Part shown: positions 17,904 to 25,883 of the stretch, piece after piece
Layout: each line of letters begins with the position of its first letter
Position numbering within the stretch: the first letter of the stretch is position 1
Source: Bacteroidota bacterium
GTDB taxonomy: Bacteria > Bacteroidota > Bacteroidia > Bacteroidales > CAIXZF01
NCBI GenBank assembly: GCA_026391855.1
Contig: JAPLDE010000098.1
Coordinates: 1-34,250 of the forward strand
Length of the DNA stretch: 34,250 bases
Direction of reading: 5' to 3'
The notes under the pieces: generated by a model
Database searches by the model: none
Seen by the model: only the letters and a program-made list of their open reading frames with translations
What the model was told of the DNA's origin: nothing
Translations under genes and position numbers: made by a program

Positions 17904-19199
17904 ATGAGCTATTCCGTTCCCGGGTCCATTGAAAAGAACGATTCCAGGGTGATCCGCGCCTGGGTGATGTACGACTGGGCTAATTCGGTCTTTCAACTGA
18001 CTATTGCCTCGGCTATTTTTCCCATTTATTACAGCCAGGTGACCCGTTCGGGAGGGTCTGATATGGTGAATTTCTTTGGGTTCAGTGTCATTAACACAGT
18101 CCTGTATTCCTGGGCAATAGCAGCAGCCTACCTTTTGCTGGGTTTCCTCTCCCCTCTTTTTTCCGCTGTTGCCGATTATTCCGGCAGAAGAAAAACATTT
18201 ATGAAAGTGTTTACCTGGATAGGGGCCGTTTCCTGCGGAATGCTTTTTTTCTTCGATAAAAACACCCTGGAAATGGGTATTATCTTCTTTTTCCTTGCCT
18301 GGGTGGGTTATGGCGGAAGCCTGGTCTTCTACAATTCATTCCTGCCGGTCATTGCCAACCCGGAAGATCATGACCGTATCTCTGCCCGTGGGTATTCCAT
18401 GGGATACCTGGGCGGTGTGGTCCTGCTGATGATAAACCTGATCATCGTGCTGCAACCTGCCTGGTTTGGCATAATTGATAAAACACTGCCTGCCAAAATT
18501 GCCTTTGTAAGTGTATTCCTCTGGTGGATAGGGTTTTCTCAAATTACATTTTTACACTTGCCCAAATATACTTTTGGTCATGAGAAAAGCAGCAACCTTT
18601 TATTGAAGGGCTATTCCGAACTCCGAACCGTCTGGCGTCAGCTGCGCAAATCCCGAACCATGGTGATTTTCCTGATCTCCTTTTTCTTCCTTACCAGCGG
18701 CGTTCTAACCGTTATGTTCATGGCGGCCACCTATGGTGAAAAAGAGCTTCATCTATCTGATTCTGTGCTCATTGGCACTATTTTATGTATTCAGCTCCTG
18801 GGTGTGTTGGGTGCCTGGTCTTTTGCCAGATTATCGAAAAGAATGAAAAATATTCCCACCCTCATCATGGCTTCATTTTTATGGGTATTTGTCTGTATTG
18901 CAGCTTATTACATTAATGATGCCACCGGGTTTATTCTTGTTGCCGCCCTGGTTGGGCTGGTCATGGGCGGGACACAGTCACTGGCCCGTTCCACCTATTC
19001 TAAGATGCTACCCGAAACAAGGGATCATACCTCCTTTTTCAGCTTTTATGACGTAATGGAAAAACTGGCTACCGTTGCCGGCTTGTTCAGCTTCGGGATT
19101 ATGGAAGCAATCACAGGAAATATGCGGTATTCCGTTCTTTCCGTTATGGTGTTTTTTGTGATTGGCCTGGGATTTTTACTTCTGATCCGCAGGAAATAA
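17904..19199 (+). CDS. UMF1/Atg22-type MFS transporter
   Basis: A 431-residue integral membrane protein with about 12 hydrophobic segments. The start WVMYDWANSVFQLTIASAIFP is diagnostic of the UMF1 branch of the major facilitator superfamily, related to the yeast vacuolar Atg22 effluxer. The length is normal and it appears intact, with the loop DYSGRRK after TM3. Substrate unknown; amino acid export is known for Atg22 but cannot be assumed here. It starts 27 bp after the FG-GAP gene and may be read through from the cargo operon, though its function need not be related. Confidence 0.9.
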   Translation: MSYSVPGSIEKNDSRVIRAWVMYDWANSVFQLTIASAIFPIYYSQVTRSGGSDMVNFFGFSVINTVLYSWAIAAAYLLLGFLSPLFSAVADYSGRRKTFMKVFTWIGAVSCGMLFFFDKNTLEMGIIFFFLAWVGYGGSLVFYNSFLPVIANPEDHDRISARGYSMGYLGGVVLLMINLIIVLQPAWFGIIDKTLPAKIAFVSVFLWWIGFSQITFLHLPKYTFGHEKSSNLLLKGYSELRTVWRQLRKSRTMVIFLISFFFLTSGVLTVMFMAATYGEKELHLSDSVLIGTILCIQLLGVLGAWSFARLSKRMKNIPTLIMASFLWVFVCIAAYYINDATGFILVAALVGLVMGGTQSLARSTYSKMLPETRDHTSFFSFYDVMEKLATVAGLFSFGIMEAITGNMRYSVLSVMVFFVIGLGFLLLIRRK

Positions 19200-19222
19200 A
19201 GCACTCCTATTGACAAAAAACC

Positions 19223-19230
19223 TATATTTG
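19223..19230 (+). promoter_or_regulatory. Bacteroidota -7 element of lipoprotein gene
   Basis: TATATTTG matches TAnnTTTG, 36 bp before the ATG at 19266. No TTTG is seen at the -33 position. The leader contains a strong purine-rich ribosome-binding stretch, GGGAGGAA, at about 19253-19260, which is unusually SD-like for this lineage and supports the chosen start. Confidence 0.5.
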
Positions 19231-19265
19231 ATGTATCTTAATCACAAAAAAAGGGAGGAAAAATC

Positions 19266-19826
19266 ATGAAAAAATTACTGCTGGTTTTGTTTGCCGCTTC
19301 TATGCTGATGGGTGTTTCCTGCAAAAAGGACAAAGATGAATCCAATAAAACGCTGTTCCCGTTAAAAGTCGGAAACGTATGGAATTTCAGGGAATTAATG
19401 AATGATAGCGTTATTGGTACTCATTTTAACAAAGTTTTGAAAGATACCAACATGTTCTCCAATGAACAATGGTTTGTGGTAACCTACGACAATACCACCA
19501 ATCTGTATATGAAAATAAAGAACGACGGACTTTGGTTTGCCATGAATGATACCAATATGGTATTAAAGCCTGTGCTGTTTTATAAATACCCGGCCACCAT
19601 CAATGAACAATACCAACCCACCTCAGGTGTTACTGTAACCGTCTTATCGACTTCAGTCAATGTCACCGTACCTGCCGGTACATTCAATTGCTATGAGTAT
19701 GAAGTTGTTTATGGCATCGATGCCGTATACGACGAGTATTATTGTCCGGGTGTGGGCCTGGTAAAGATCGCTAATAACGGTATTGCTCAGACAGTGACGG
19801 AACTTACCTCGTATACCCTGAAATAA
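19266..19826 (+). CDS. Small lipoprotein of unknown function
   Basis: A 186-residue protein with a clear type II signal peptide: charged MKK, a hydrophobic core, then lipobox GVSC with lipidated Cys19 followed by KKDKDES. The mature part starts FPLKVGNVWNF, a motif common in Bacteroidota lipoproteins of unknown function; the rest is predicted beta-rich. It is probably anchored in the outer membrane, facing either side. A strong ribosome-binding site and its own -7 element suggest an independent transcript. No enzyme motif was recognised. The stop codon is followed at once by a 9-bp tandem repeat. Confidence 0.85.
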   Translation: MKKLLLVLFAASMLMGVSCKKDKDESNKTLFPLKVGNVWNFRELMNDSVIGTHFNKVLKDTNMFSNEQWFVVTYDNTTNLYMKIKNDGLWFAMNDTNMVLKPVLFYKYPATINEQYQPTSGVTVTVLSTSVNVTVPAGTFNCYEYEVVYGIDAVYDEYYCPGVGLVKIANNGIAQTVTELTSYTLK

Positions 19827-19898
19827 AGGTTATGGAAGTTATGGAAGTTATGGAAGTTATGGAAGTTATGGAAGTTATGGAGGTTATGGAGGTTATGG
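19827..19898. repeat. 9-bp tandem repeat, eight units
   Basis: Eight head-to-tail 9-bp units. Units 1, 7 and 8 read AGGTTATGG and units 2 to 6 read AAGTTATGG, with no other variation. The array begins on the base after the TAA of the lipoprotein gene and lies 38 bp from the end of the convergent recO. Read one base off the lipoprotein frame it would encode a Gly-Tyr-Gly-Ser repeat, but no start codon in that frame was identified. It is a simple minisatellite, likely to vary in copy number. Confidence 0.9.
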
Positions 19899-19936
19899 GC
19901 TGACAAGCATCAAAATAAGTGATATCAAAAATTAAC

Positions 19937-20665
19937 TTACTCCAATACTTCCTCAAGTACTTCATGGGACTTCATGCTCCCAAAACCCTGAAGATGAAGC
20001 TGATAGAATTCGATGATCTTCAATAAAAGTTGCTTTCTTTCTGAAGCCTTGATTGAAACGGAATAATATTCCCTGAACCCGGGTCTGGAAAACTGGCTGA
20101 ATAAGGTCCCGTAGGGAGGTTCAACATAATGCGGATGGTCAGGACAGCTGAATTGGAAAATCCCCTCTTTCAGGTTGAACACAGGTTTTGCCGGTTGATC
20201 CTGCCCTACCGGAAGAATCCCAAGAAAGCGTGTTAACTGCAAAGCAAACCAGAGATGAAAATTACTGACCGGCTGGTGAGTCAGATCGAGGATCTGTAAT
20301 GAGGTAATAAGAAAATCAAAAAGGTCTGGGTTGGGCTCCTCCTCCTTTAACGATTTATATAATATTTCGTTTAAAAAGATCGCAATCGCGCTTTTCCTGA
20401 TATCGTAAGGCAGTTCTGTATATGAGTAAAACCCACGTATCTCCTTCACATACTGAAGGTTGGCATTAACATTTTTATTGGTGACCAGTTCGATGAGAGA
20501 AAGATGCTGAAGCAAGGCCGGGCTGACAACAGGTTTCGTCTTCCTGACTCCTTTAAAAATAAAGGAAGCCAACCCGAAAGCCTCTGTATAAACCTTAACA
20601 ATAAGGCTGGTTTCTGAATACCTGGTTTGATGAAGAACGATACCTCGAGTGGTACAAAGGCTCAC
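19937..20665 (-). CDS. recO: DNA repair protein RecO
   Basis: A 242-residue RecO of normal length. The N-terminal OB-fold signature is visible as TRGIVLHQTRYSETSLIVKVYT and GLASFIFKGVR, followed by the helical domain. RecO acts with RecR and RecF to load RecA onto SSB-coated single-stranded DNA and also anneals strands. The zinc-binding CxxC pairs of many RecO proteins are not present; only a lone Cys in QFSCPDHPHY remains. The start is GTG and overlaps the TGA of the upstream porZ gene as GTGA (20662-20665), implying coupled translation. Confidence 0.95.
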   Translation of the reverse strand: MSLCTTRGIVLHQTRYSETSLIVKVYTEAFGLASFIFKGVRKTKPVVSPALLQHLSLIELVTNKNVNANLQYVKEIRGFYSYTELPYDIRKSAIAIFLNEILYKSLKEEEPNPDLFDFLITSLQILDLTHQPVSNFHLWFALQLTRFLGILPVGQDQPAKPVFNLKEGIFQFSCPDHPHYVEPPYGTLFSQFSRPGFREYYSVSIKASERKQLLLKIIEFYQLHLQGFGSMKSHEVLEEVLE

Positions 20666-23010
20666 TTTTTGAAAAGAATTTTTGTCACGTAGGTTTCTGA
20701 CCCGTCATCGTTGCTGATAAACACCATATAAACCCCGGTACTGGCCTTTCTGCCGTCAAAATTCTTACCATTCCATATGGCCTGGCCACCCTCGGCCCGG
20801 GTGTGGTAGATCAGGTTACCGGATATATCGGTAATCTTGACATCGGCATCCTTTACCAGTCCTTTCACAGCAATATAGCCTTCATATCCCGGTTCAACCG
20901 GATTGGGATAGGCATAAACATCGGCGTTTTTTTCATTGCCCTGGGTTGCTTTTCCCTTAAATGAACAAATCCCGTTGGTGGTCCCGAAAAAGACCTCCCC
21001 GGTAATATTGTTGATACTGATGCTTGTGACGGAGTTGGAAAGCAGGGGGCTGTTCTCCTGGGTAAAATGATAGAGTTGCTGGGTACCGTCAGCCGACATC
21101 AGGAACACACCGGCTCTTTCGGTACCAAACCACTTTTTGTTGCTGCCGTCTATCGCAATACAAGTAACTGCTTCTGTTTCAAGAAGATATTGTGTATATC
21201 CGTCCTGGGTAACGTAAATTCGCTGGGCATCAAAATTCTGATTTGAAAAAACATTTTCCGGCGCATAAAAAACAGCTACTCCCTCATCGGTACCCAGCCA
21301 TACCTGGCCTTCCAGGTCAGTGGCAATACTGAGGACCCTGGCTCCCGGAATGCTTCCGTACCCTATCCCGGAAGTAATAATTTTTGCCTGGTCGTCGGCG
21401 GTATTTACCAGGGTATTGTTATCATAAAAAACAAGTAACTTATTGCCTCTGAGTAATATCCATATTTGTCCCAACTGATCGATGGTGAAATCACCCACAT
21501 CAATGTTTGACGCCCCGGTGACAAGATTGCTCAGGTTGTATGACAGCCAGTTCCCGTCACTGGCTTTTCTTACTGCAATAACGTTTGAGGTGCCCGAATT
21601 GGTAACCCAAAGGTTATTGGAAGGATCAACTTTTAAACCACCGATAAACACCTGATAATCAGGATATCCCACTGGGGGTAGAAGAATGGAGTTAGAACCT
21701 TCCCAGATTTTCATCAGTGTATTATTGTAAAACTCGCAAAGCCCGTAACCCCATGTCCCGGCATACACACGGGCCGGATCTGTGGGGTCGATGGCAAGGG
21801 TTGTAAAATCCTTCAGGCTGTCCATAATTGCCTGGGTTGTATTATCTACCGTGCTCCATGTTTCATTTTCAAAAGAATACATTGCTCCATCAGTCCAGAG
21901 GTTACCCCAGGTGAGATTACGACCGCCGGGAACAGCACAGATCTTTTCCCCTGAAGAAGCCATGGCGAATACCTGCTCCCCATTAGGACCATTGGGTTTC
22001 ACCTGCATATAGATCCAGGTCTTTGTGTTGCGGAGAAGTCCGAGCTTCCCGTCAGCAATCCAGATGGCCCCGTCTTTATCAACTATCGCATCCTTCGGCT
22101 GGGGATAATAACTCACCCCATCCAAAAAATATCCCCATATCTTATTCAATACCAACATATTAGTATCAAGAACTTCAACAAAGTCCACATTTACAAAAAT
22201 GATTGAATTTTCGAAAGCATTGATATTCAGTCTGGTGGTAGTATTATATTTATCATAATGATCCCATGCCAGTCCGTCGTAAACAAAAAGAGAATCCTTA
22301 TTATAAGCCGTATTGGAATAGTTAACATAGACATTTCCCCTGAAATGCTCAATGGCATTGAATTTACGATTGGGCAGCGGGATCCCGGTATCTTTCGACC
22401 AGGAGGCATAATTGGAAAGGTTTGGATCCGAAACCAAGGCTTTGTAAACACCATCCTCGGTGGCTACCCAGAAATGCTGACCGTCGTTGGTCATATCCAG
22501 CACATCAATGGGATTGCCTTCCGGACCGATATAGTAAGAGTCCTTGATCTCCTCCTTCATCAGGTCGAGTACCACAATGCCAAATCCACAGCACAGGTAA
22601 GCATATCTACCATCGATCACCACTTTATTGATGGTCTTTTTCCCGAGTATCGGCTTTCTGTTTATATCAGGGATGTTGATAACATTGTTGCCCTGAACCA
22701 GATCGATGTTACAGTTGGAATAGACAACAACCAGCTTTTTAAAATCGTTACTGTATGCGATAGAAGTGATGCCCACATCCGAAAGCCCGTTAACCTTTGA
22801 AAGGCGGCTTACTGAATTGTCAGTCTTGTCATAATTAAAGATACTGAAAGGGGTAGCACAATACATCTTTTCACCGGCCTCGGCCACGGAAATACATTTA
22901 TCGTATGGTAGATGATCTCGCCAGTCGCCAATTCCAATTCCCTGTGAATAAACACGTTGGCCAACAGCCACAAATAAACAACCGAGCAGCAGTAGTCTGA
23001 AATACCTCAT
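20662..23010 (-). CDS. porZ: T9SS component PorZ, two-propeller surface protein
   Basis: A 782-residue secreted protein with a signal peptide ending near VYSQ. The mature start, GDWRDHLPYDKCISVAEAG, and the later NGLSDVGITSIAYS are typical of PorZ, which in Porphyromonas gingivalis has two seven-bladed propellers and a C-terminal sorting-like domain. Propeller repeats of the two-component-regulator type (for example GQIWILLRG, GQVWLGTDEGVAVF, GEVFFGTTNGICSF) fill the protein, and a sorting-type beta domain lies at the end (AYPNPVEPGYEG to TKILFKK). In P. gingivalis, PorZ sits on the cell surface with the PorU sortase and delivers anionic LPS for cargo attachment. It overlaps recO by four bases. 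A generic two-component-regulator propeller protein is the alternative. Confidence 0.8.
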   Translation of the reverse strand: MRYFRLLLLGCLFVAVGQRVYSQGIGIGDWRDHLPYDKCISVAEAGEKMYCATPFSIFNYDKTDNSVSRLSKVNGLSDVGITSIAYSNDFKKLVVVYSNCNIDLVQGNNVINIPDINRKPILGKKTINKVVIDGRYAYLCCGFGIVVLDLMKEEIKDSYYIGPEGNPIDVLDMTNDGQHFWVATEDGVYKALVSDPNLSNYASWSKDTGIPLPNRKFNAIEHFRGNVYVNYSNTAYNKDSLFVYDGLAWDHYDKYNTTTRLNINAFENSIIFVNVDFVEVLDTNMLVLNKIWGYFLDGVSYYPQPKDAIVDKDGAIWIADGKLGLLRNTKTWIYMQVKPNGPNGEQVFAMASSGEKICAVPGGRNLTWGNLWTDGAMYSFENETWSTVDNTTQAIMDSLKDFTTLAIDPTDPARVYAGTWGYGLCEFYNNTLMKIWEGSNSILLPPVGYPDYQVFIGGLKVDPSNNLWVTNSGTSNVIAVRKASDGNWLSYNLSNLVTGASNIDVGDFTIDQLGQIWILLRGNKLLVFYDNNTLVNTADDQAKIITSGIGYGSIPGARVLSIATDLEGQVWLGTDEGVAVFYAPENVFSNQNFDAQRIYVTQDGYTQYLLETEAVTCIAIDGSNKKWFGTERAGVFLMSADGTQQLYHFTQENSPLLSNSVTSISINNITGEVFFGTTNGICSFKGKATQGNEKNADVYAYPNPVEPGYEGYIAVKGLVKDADVKITDISGNLIYHTRAEGGQAIWNGKNFDGRKASTGVYMVFISNDDGSETYVTKILFKK

Positions 23011-23031
23011 TCTGTTTGGTTAAATTCTTTA

Positions 23032-23039
23032 CAAACCTA
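23032..23039 (-). promoter_or_regulatory. -7 element of porZ-recO
   Basis: On the minus strand TAGGTTTG matches TAnnTTTG, 22 bp before the porZ ATG. The same octamer serves the HepT/MntA pair. No clear TTTG lies 20 bp upstream. A leader of about 20 nt is predicted, and porZ and recO would form one transcript. Confidence 0.5.
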
Positions 23040-23153
23040 CTTAAAAAAACTCAATACCCATTTCTAACTGCCTTTTCAACTAATTATTGCCTCTGCTTTA
23101 TTATATAGATCCTCCCTGAAAGCATTCCTGAGCGGATAAGCCGTTGATAGGCA

Positions 23154-23194
23154 GAAAAAAAATGCAGCATCCTGTTTATCACAACATGCTGCAT
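23154..23194 (-). terminator. Rho-independent terminator of the proline-rich protein gene
   Basis: On the minus strand a perfect 9-bp stem, ATGCAGCAT/ATGCTGCAT, encloses a 15-nt loop and is followed by eight T residues. An outer 7-bp pair, AGGCAGA/TCTGCCT, extends the structure. It begins 23 bp after the TAA at 23218 and so fits as the terminator of that gene. Confidence 0.85.
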
Positions 23195-23217
23195 CTCTGC
23201 CTTTTATAAACGGTTTT

Positions 23218-23964
23218 TTATTCTGCTTTTTTATTTTTTTCAATTATGATCTTTTTCACTTTGTGTGGTTTACCTGGTTTGGGAGGAGGGGGTGGAAAAG
23301 GAGGCTGGGATGGGTAAGAAAAATATGATGGGAAGGAAAAATAAGACGGGGGATCATCATCTTCCGTCTCAATATAGATCTTCTTTCCATGTTTCCGGTC
23401 TTTTATGTGGATTTCCTTGATCTTCCCCCAGGGCGTGTATCCCTGCATCCAGCCGTTCTGCCCGGAATAATAGTCAAATTGGGACCGTTTCCTGCCGTCT
23501 TTCCATTCTTCCATCCATTGATCGGGGTTACAGTCGGCGTTCAGTTCCAGTTCAATATCACCTTCTCCCGGCTCCTCAATATCAAATCCCTGGAAAAGCG
23601 GGCTATCAAACAGCGAATCATCCCCCAGCATCACCAGGGAATGGACTTTTTCACCGATTGAATCCAGGTTAATATTAATATCCAGGTTATCAAGCATCTT
23701 TTGCATATCCGTTTTCCCTCTTACATCCTTGATAACAACCGGCTTATCCGTTGTATAGGAATATACAGTATCCACCGAGGTGGATTTTCCGTTTTCATCC
23801 TTGGTCTCCATATAGATATGGATTGTTTTGGTCATTTTCTTTGCTTTTTTGGGTTCTTCCTTTTTTATACCCTGGGCAGCTACCAGGGAGAGAAAAAGGG
23901 AAAGGATGGCCAGAACAGCAAGACCGGTAAAAGCTTTTTTCAGATCAATCGTGTTTGTGTTCAT
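23218..23964 (-). CDS. Secreted or membrane-anchored proline-rich protein, unknown function
   Basis: A 248-residue protein of no family I recognise. One hydrophobic segment (about 13-30) could be an uncleaved anchor or a signal peptide ending near VAAQG. It is followed by a lysine-rich stretch (KKEEPKKAKKMTK). The middle is acidic and hydrophilic, with WMEEWKDG and WMQGYTPWGKI. Near the end is a Pro/Phe/Tyr/Ser-rich run containing PPFPPPPPKPGKPHK, then a basic tail. It is divergent from the histidine kinase gene across a 141-bp region with shared putative operator boxes, so it may be a target of that system. It has its own strong terminator. Function unknown. Confidence 0.75.
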   Translation of the reverse strand: MNTNTIDLKKAFTGLAVLAILSLFLSLVAAQGIKKEEPKKAKKMTKTIHIYMETKDENGKSTSVDTVYSYTTDKPVVIKDVRGKTDMQKMLDNLDININLDSIGEKVHSLVMLGDDSLFDSPLFQGFDIEEPGEGDIELELNADCNPDQWMEEWKDGRKRSQFDYYSGQNGWMQGYTPWGKIKEIHIKDRKHGKKIYIETEDDDPPSYFSFPSYFSYPSQPPFPPPPPKPGKPHKVKKIIIEKNKKAE

Positions 23965-23999
23965 CGAATTGTATTTTTAATTTTCAACTGGTTACAGAG

Positions 24000-24007
24000 C
24001 AAAACTA
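24000..24007 (-). promoter_or_regulatory. -7 element of the proline-rich protein gene
   Basis: On the minus strand TAGTTTTG fits TAnnTTTG, 36 bp before the ATG at 23964. There is no TTTG at -33. Instead the GTTAA box array begins at about -34 relative to the predicted start site, which is a typical activator position. Confidence 0.5.
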
Positions 24008-24029
24008 GGCACATAAGATGCTTTGCTCC

Positions 24030-24072
24030 GTTAAAGCAGGGTTAATTCAGGTTAAAGAAAGGTTAATGTTAG
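24030..24072. promoter_or_regulatory. Four GTTAA boxes, likely OmpR-family operator
   Basis: GTTAA occurs as direct repeats at 24030, 24041, 24051 and 24062, spaced 11, 10 and 11 bp, with GTTAG at 24068. The boxes alternate as GTTAAAG, GTTAATT, GTTAAAG, GTTAATG, so the array is two copies of a 21-bp unit. One box per helical turn in direct orientation is how OmpR-family dimers bind. The array spans about -34 to -76 from the predicted start of the proline-rich gene and about -33 to -75 from that of the kinase gene. Binding is inferred, not shown. Confidence 0.6.
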
Positions 24073-24093
24073 CCATTGACCTTTAGTATTTTA

Positions 24094-24101
24094 TACTTTT
24101 G
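24094..24101 (+). promoter_or_regulatory. -7 element of histidine kinase gene
   Basis: TACTTTTG fits TAnnTTTG and ends 4 bp before the ATG at 24106. Transcription from it would begin almost at the start codon, giving a leaderless message. No TTTG -33 element is seen; the GTTAA boxes occupy that side. Confidence 0.35.
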
Positions 24102-24105
24102 ATGC

Positions 24106-25872
24106 ATGCGAAGGAAATGGATAACCACCCTGATCATTTTAGGGAGCCTGGCGCTTTCAGGTATCATACTGGTTCAGTTGTTATGGATCAGGAATGCCAT
24201 AACGGTAAGCCAGGATAAATTTGACCGTAATGTTTCAGAGGCATTGGGTAAAGTGGCCGATAAGCTTGAAAAGAAAGAAGATGTGGCTCTTATAAATACC
24301 AAAATGGATCTTCGGCTGGATACCATCATCGAGCCACCCTGCCCTCCTCAACCAAAAATCCTTGTGAAAAAAAAACACAGACAGAATACGATCATTACCC
24401 TTACCGGGGATACCATTTACTCTTCTTCCCCATTAAAGGATTTCTGTATAACCATCGATTCGGTGTTGTCAGGCAGTTCCTTTGAATATAATTTATCCGG
24501 CAATTTCTTTGAAAATAATATGAATGGTGCTTTCGTGTTCCCTTCCACTCCAGGCAGCACCGACCTGGATTCACTGAAAGGCTGGGTAGATGGTTATAAA
24601 TATACCCTGCCAATGCCTAAAAGGCCGAAAAACCTGCTATTCAGTTATTACAACTCAGCTTCATCCCCATGGCCGGTCCTGACAGAATTTCCTGTTCATG
24701 AAAGGACAGATAAAATCCGGACTGAAAAAGACGAACTGAAACAGGAAGTCGATAAACTGAATAATAAAGTACGGAAAATCAAGGATGTGGTACATCAGTT
24801 GGTGGTTGAGGTAGACACCAGGGATGAAAAGGTGGAAAATCGGATCGATTCCTCCATATTGGTGGAAGAACTGGATAAAACCTTCTCCGATCTCGGGATA
24901 AAACTTCCCTATGAATACGCCATCGTTCATACAGGTAACGATTCACTTTCACAGCTGCACTCCCTGAATTTCAACCCGTTAAAGATCGGCGAAGCCTATC
25001 AGACCACCCTCTTTCCGGGCGACCTGTTTTCAAAGGACAACCACCTGGTTGTTTATTTCCCCGGAAAAAATATGCACATCTATAAGTCGTTATCTATCCT
25101 GATGGCTGTTTCTCTCCTGTTCACCATTATCCTGTTGTTCACTGTCCTGGCTACCCTGGTAACCATCATCCGGCAAAAGAAGATCTCAGAGATCAAGAAC
25201 GACTTTATCAACAATATGACCCATGAATTCAAGACTCCGATCGCTACCATCTCCCTGGCAACAGATTCTATTAATAATTCAAGGGTAATCAACGACCCGG
25301 ACTCCATACGAAACTTTACCCGGGTGATTCGGGAAGAAAACGACCGGATGAATTCTCATGTTGAACAGGTGCTTCAAATGGCCATGCTCGACCGGCAGGA
25401 GATCAAGCTGAACACTCAGGAAATTGATCTCCATGAACTCATCTCCAGAACAGTGGAAAGCATTCTTTTACAGGTAGATAACAAAGGCGGATCGGTTCAG
25501 CTTGAATTGTATGCAGAAAAATCTATGGTTAAAGGAGATGACATCCATCTGTTCAATGCCATCATGAACCTGTTGGACAATGCCAATAAATATACTCCAC
25601 AAACACCTGACATTAAGGTAATTACACAAAATGAAGGGGACTGGTTTATATTGAAGGTGACGGATAATGGGATCGGAATGTCGCGGGAGACACAACGAAG
25701 GATATTTGAGAAGTTTTACCGGGTGCATACCGGAAATATTCATACCGTAAAAGGATTCGGCCTGGGGTTGAGTTATGTGAAGGCGATTACAGAGGCCCAT
25801 CACGGTAAAATATCCGTTACCAGCGAACCAGGCACGGGAAGTACTTTCGAAATCAGGCTACCTTTAGCTTAA
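24106..25872 (+). CDS. Sensor histidine kinase of a two-component system
   Basis: A 588-residue membrane sensor kinase. TM1 lies at about residues 7-29. An extracytoplasmic sensor region of about 300 residues includes a predicted coiled coil (about 205-250; DELKQEVDKLNNKVRKI). TM2 lies at about 328-355. The cytoplasmic part has an HisKA domain with phospho-acceptor H373 in NNMTHEFKTP and a HATPase_c domain with N box NLLDNANKYT (about 488-497), G1 DNGIGM (about 520) and G2 GFGLGLSYVK (about 551). All boxes are intact. The response regulator follows after 11 bp. The layout resembles Bacteroides RprX-type kinases. Signal unknown; the sensor region has no domain I recognise. Confidence 0.95.
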   Translation: MRRKWITTLIILGSLALSGIILVQLLWIRNAITVSQDKFDRNVSEALGKVADKLEKKEDVALINTKMDLRLDTIIEPPCPPQPKILVKKKHRQNTIITLTGDTIYSSSPLKDFCITIDSVLSGSSFEYNLSGNFFENNMNGAFVFPSTPGSTDLDSLKGWVDGYKYTLPMPKRPKNLLFSYYNSASSPWPVLTEFPVHERTDKIRTEKDELKQEVDKLNNKVRKIKDVVHQLVVEVDTRDEKVENRIDSSILVEELDKTFSDLGIKLPYEYAIVHTGNDSLSQLHSLNFNPLKIGEAYQTTLFPGDLFSKDNHLVVYFPGKNMHIYKSLSILMAVSLLFTIILLFTVLATLVTIIRQKKISEIKNDFINNMTHEFKTPIATISLATDSINNSRVINDPDSIRNFTRVIREENDRMNSHVEQVLQMAMLDRQEIKLNTQEIDLHELISRTVESILLQVDNKGGSVQLELYAEKSMVKGDDIHLFNAIMNLLDNANKYTPQTPDIKVITQNEGDWFILKVTDNGIGMSRETQRRIFEKFYRVHTGNIHTVKGFGLGLSYVKAITEAHHGKISVTSEPGTGSTFEIRLPLA

Positions 25873-25883
25873 CCAAATATTGT

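Noticed and set aside
19828..19937. A Gly-Tyr-Ser-rich reading frame through the 9-bp repeat
   Set aside because: No start codon or ribosome-binding site in that frame; most likely a non-coding minisatellite.
22258..22800. A 180-codon plus-strand frame
   Set aside because: Antisense to porZ, with no recognisable domain or start context.
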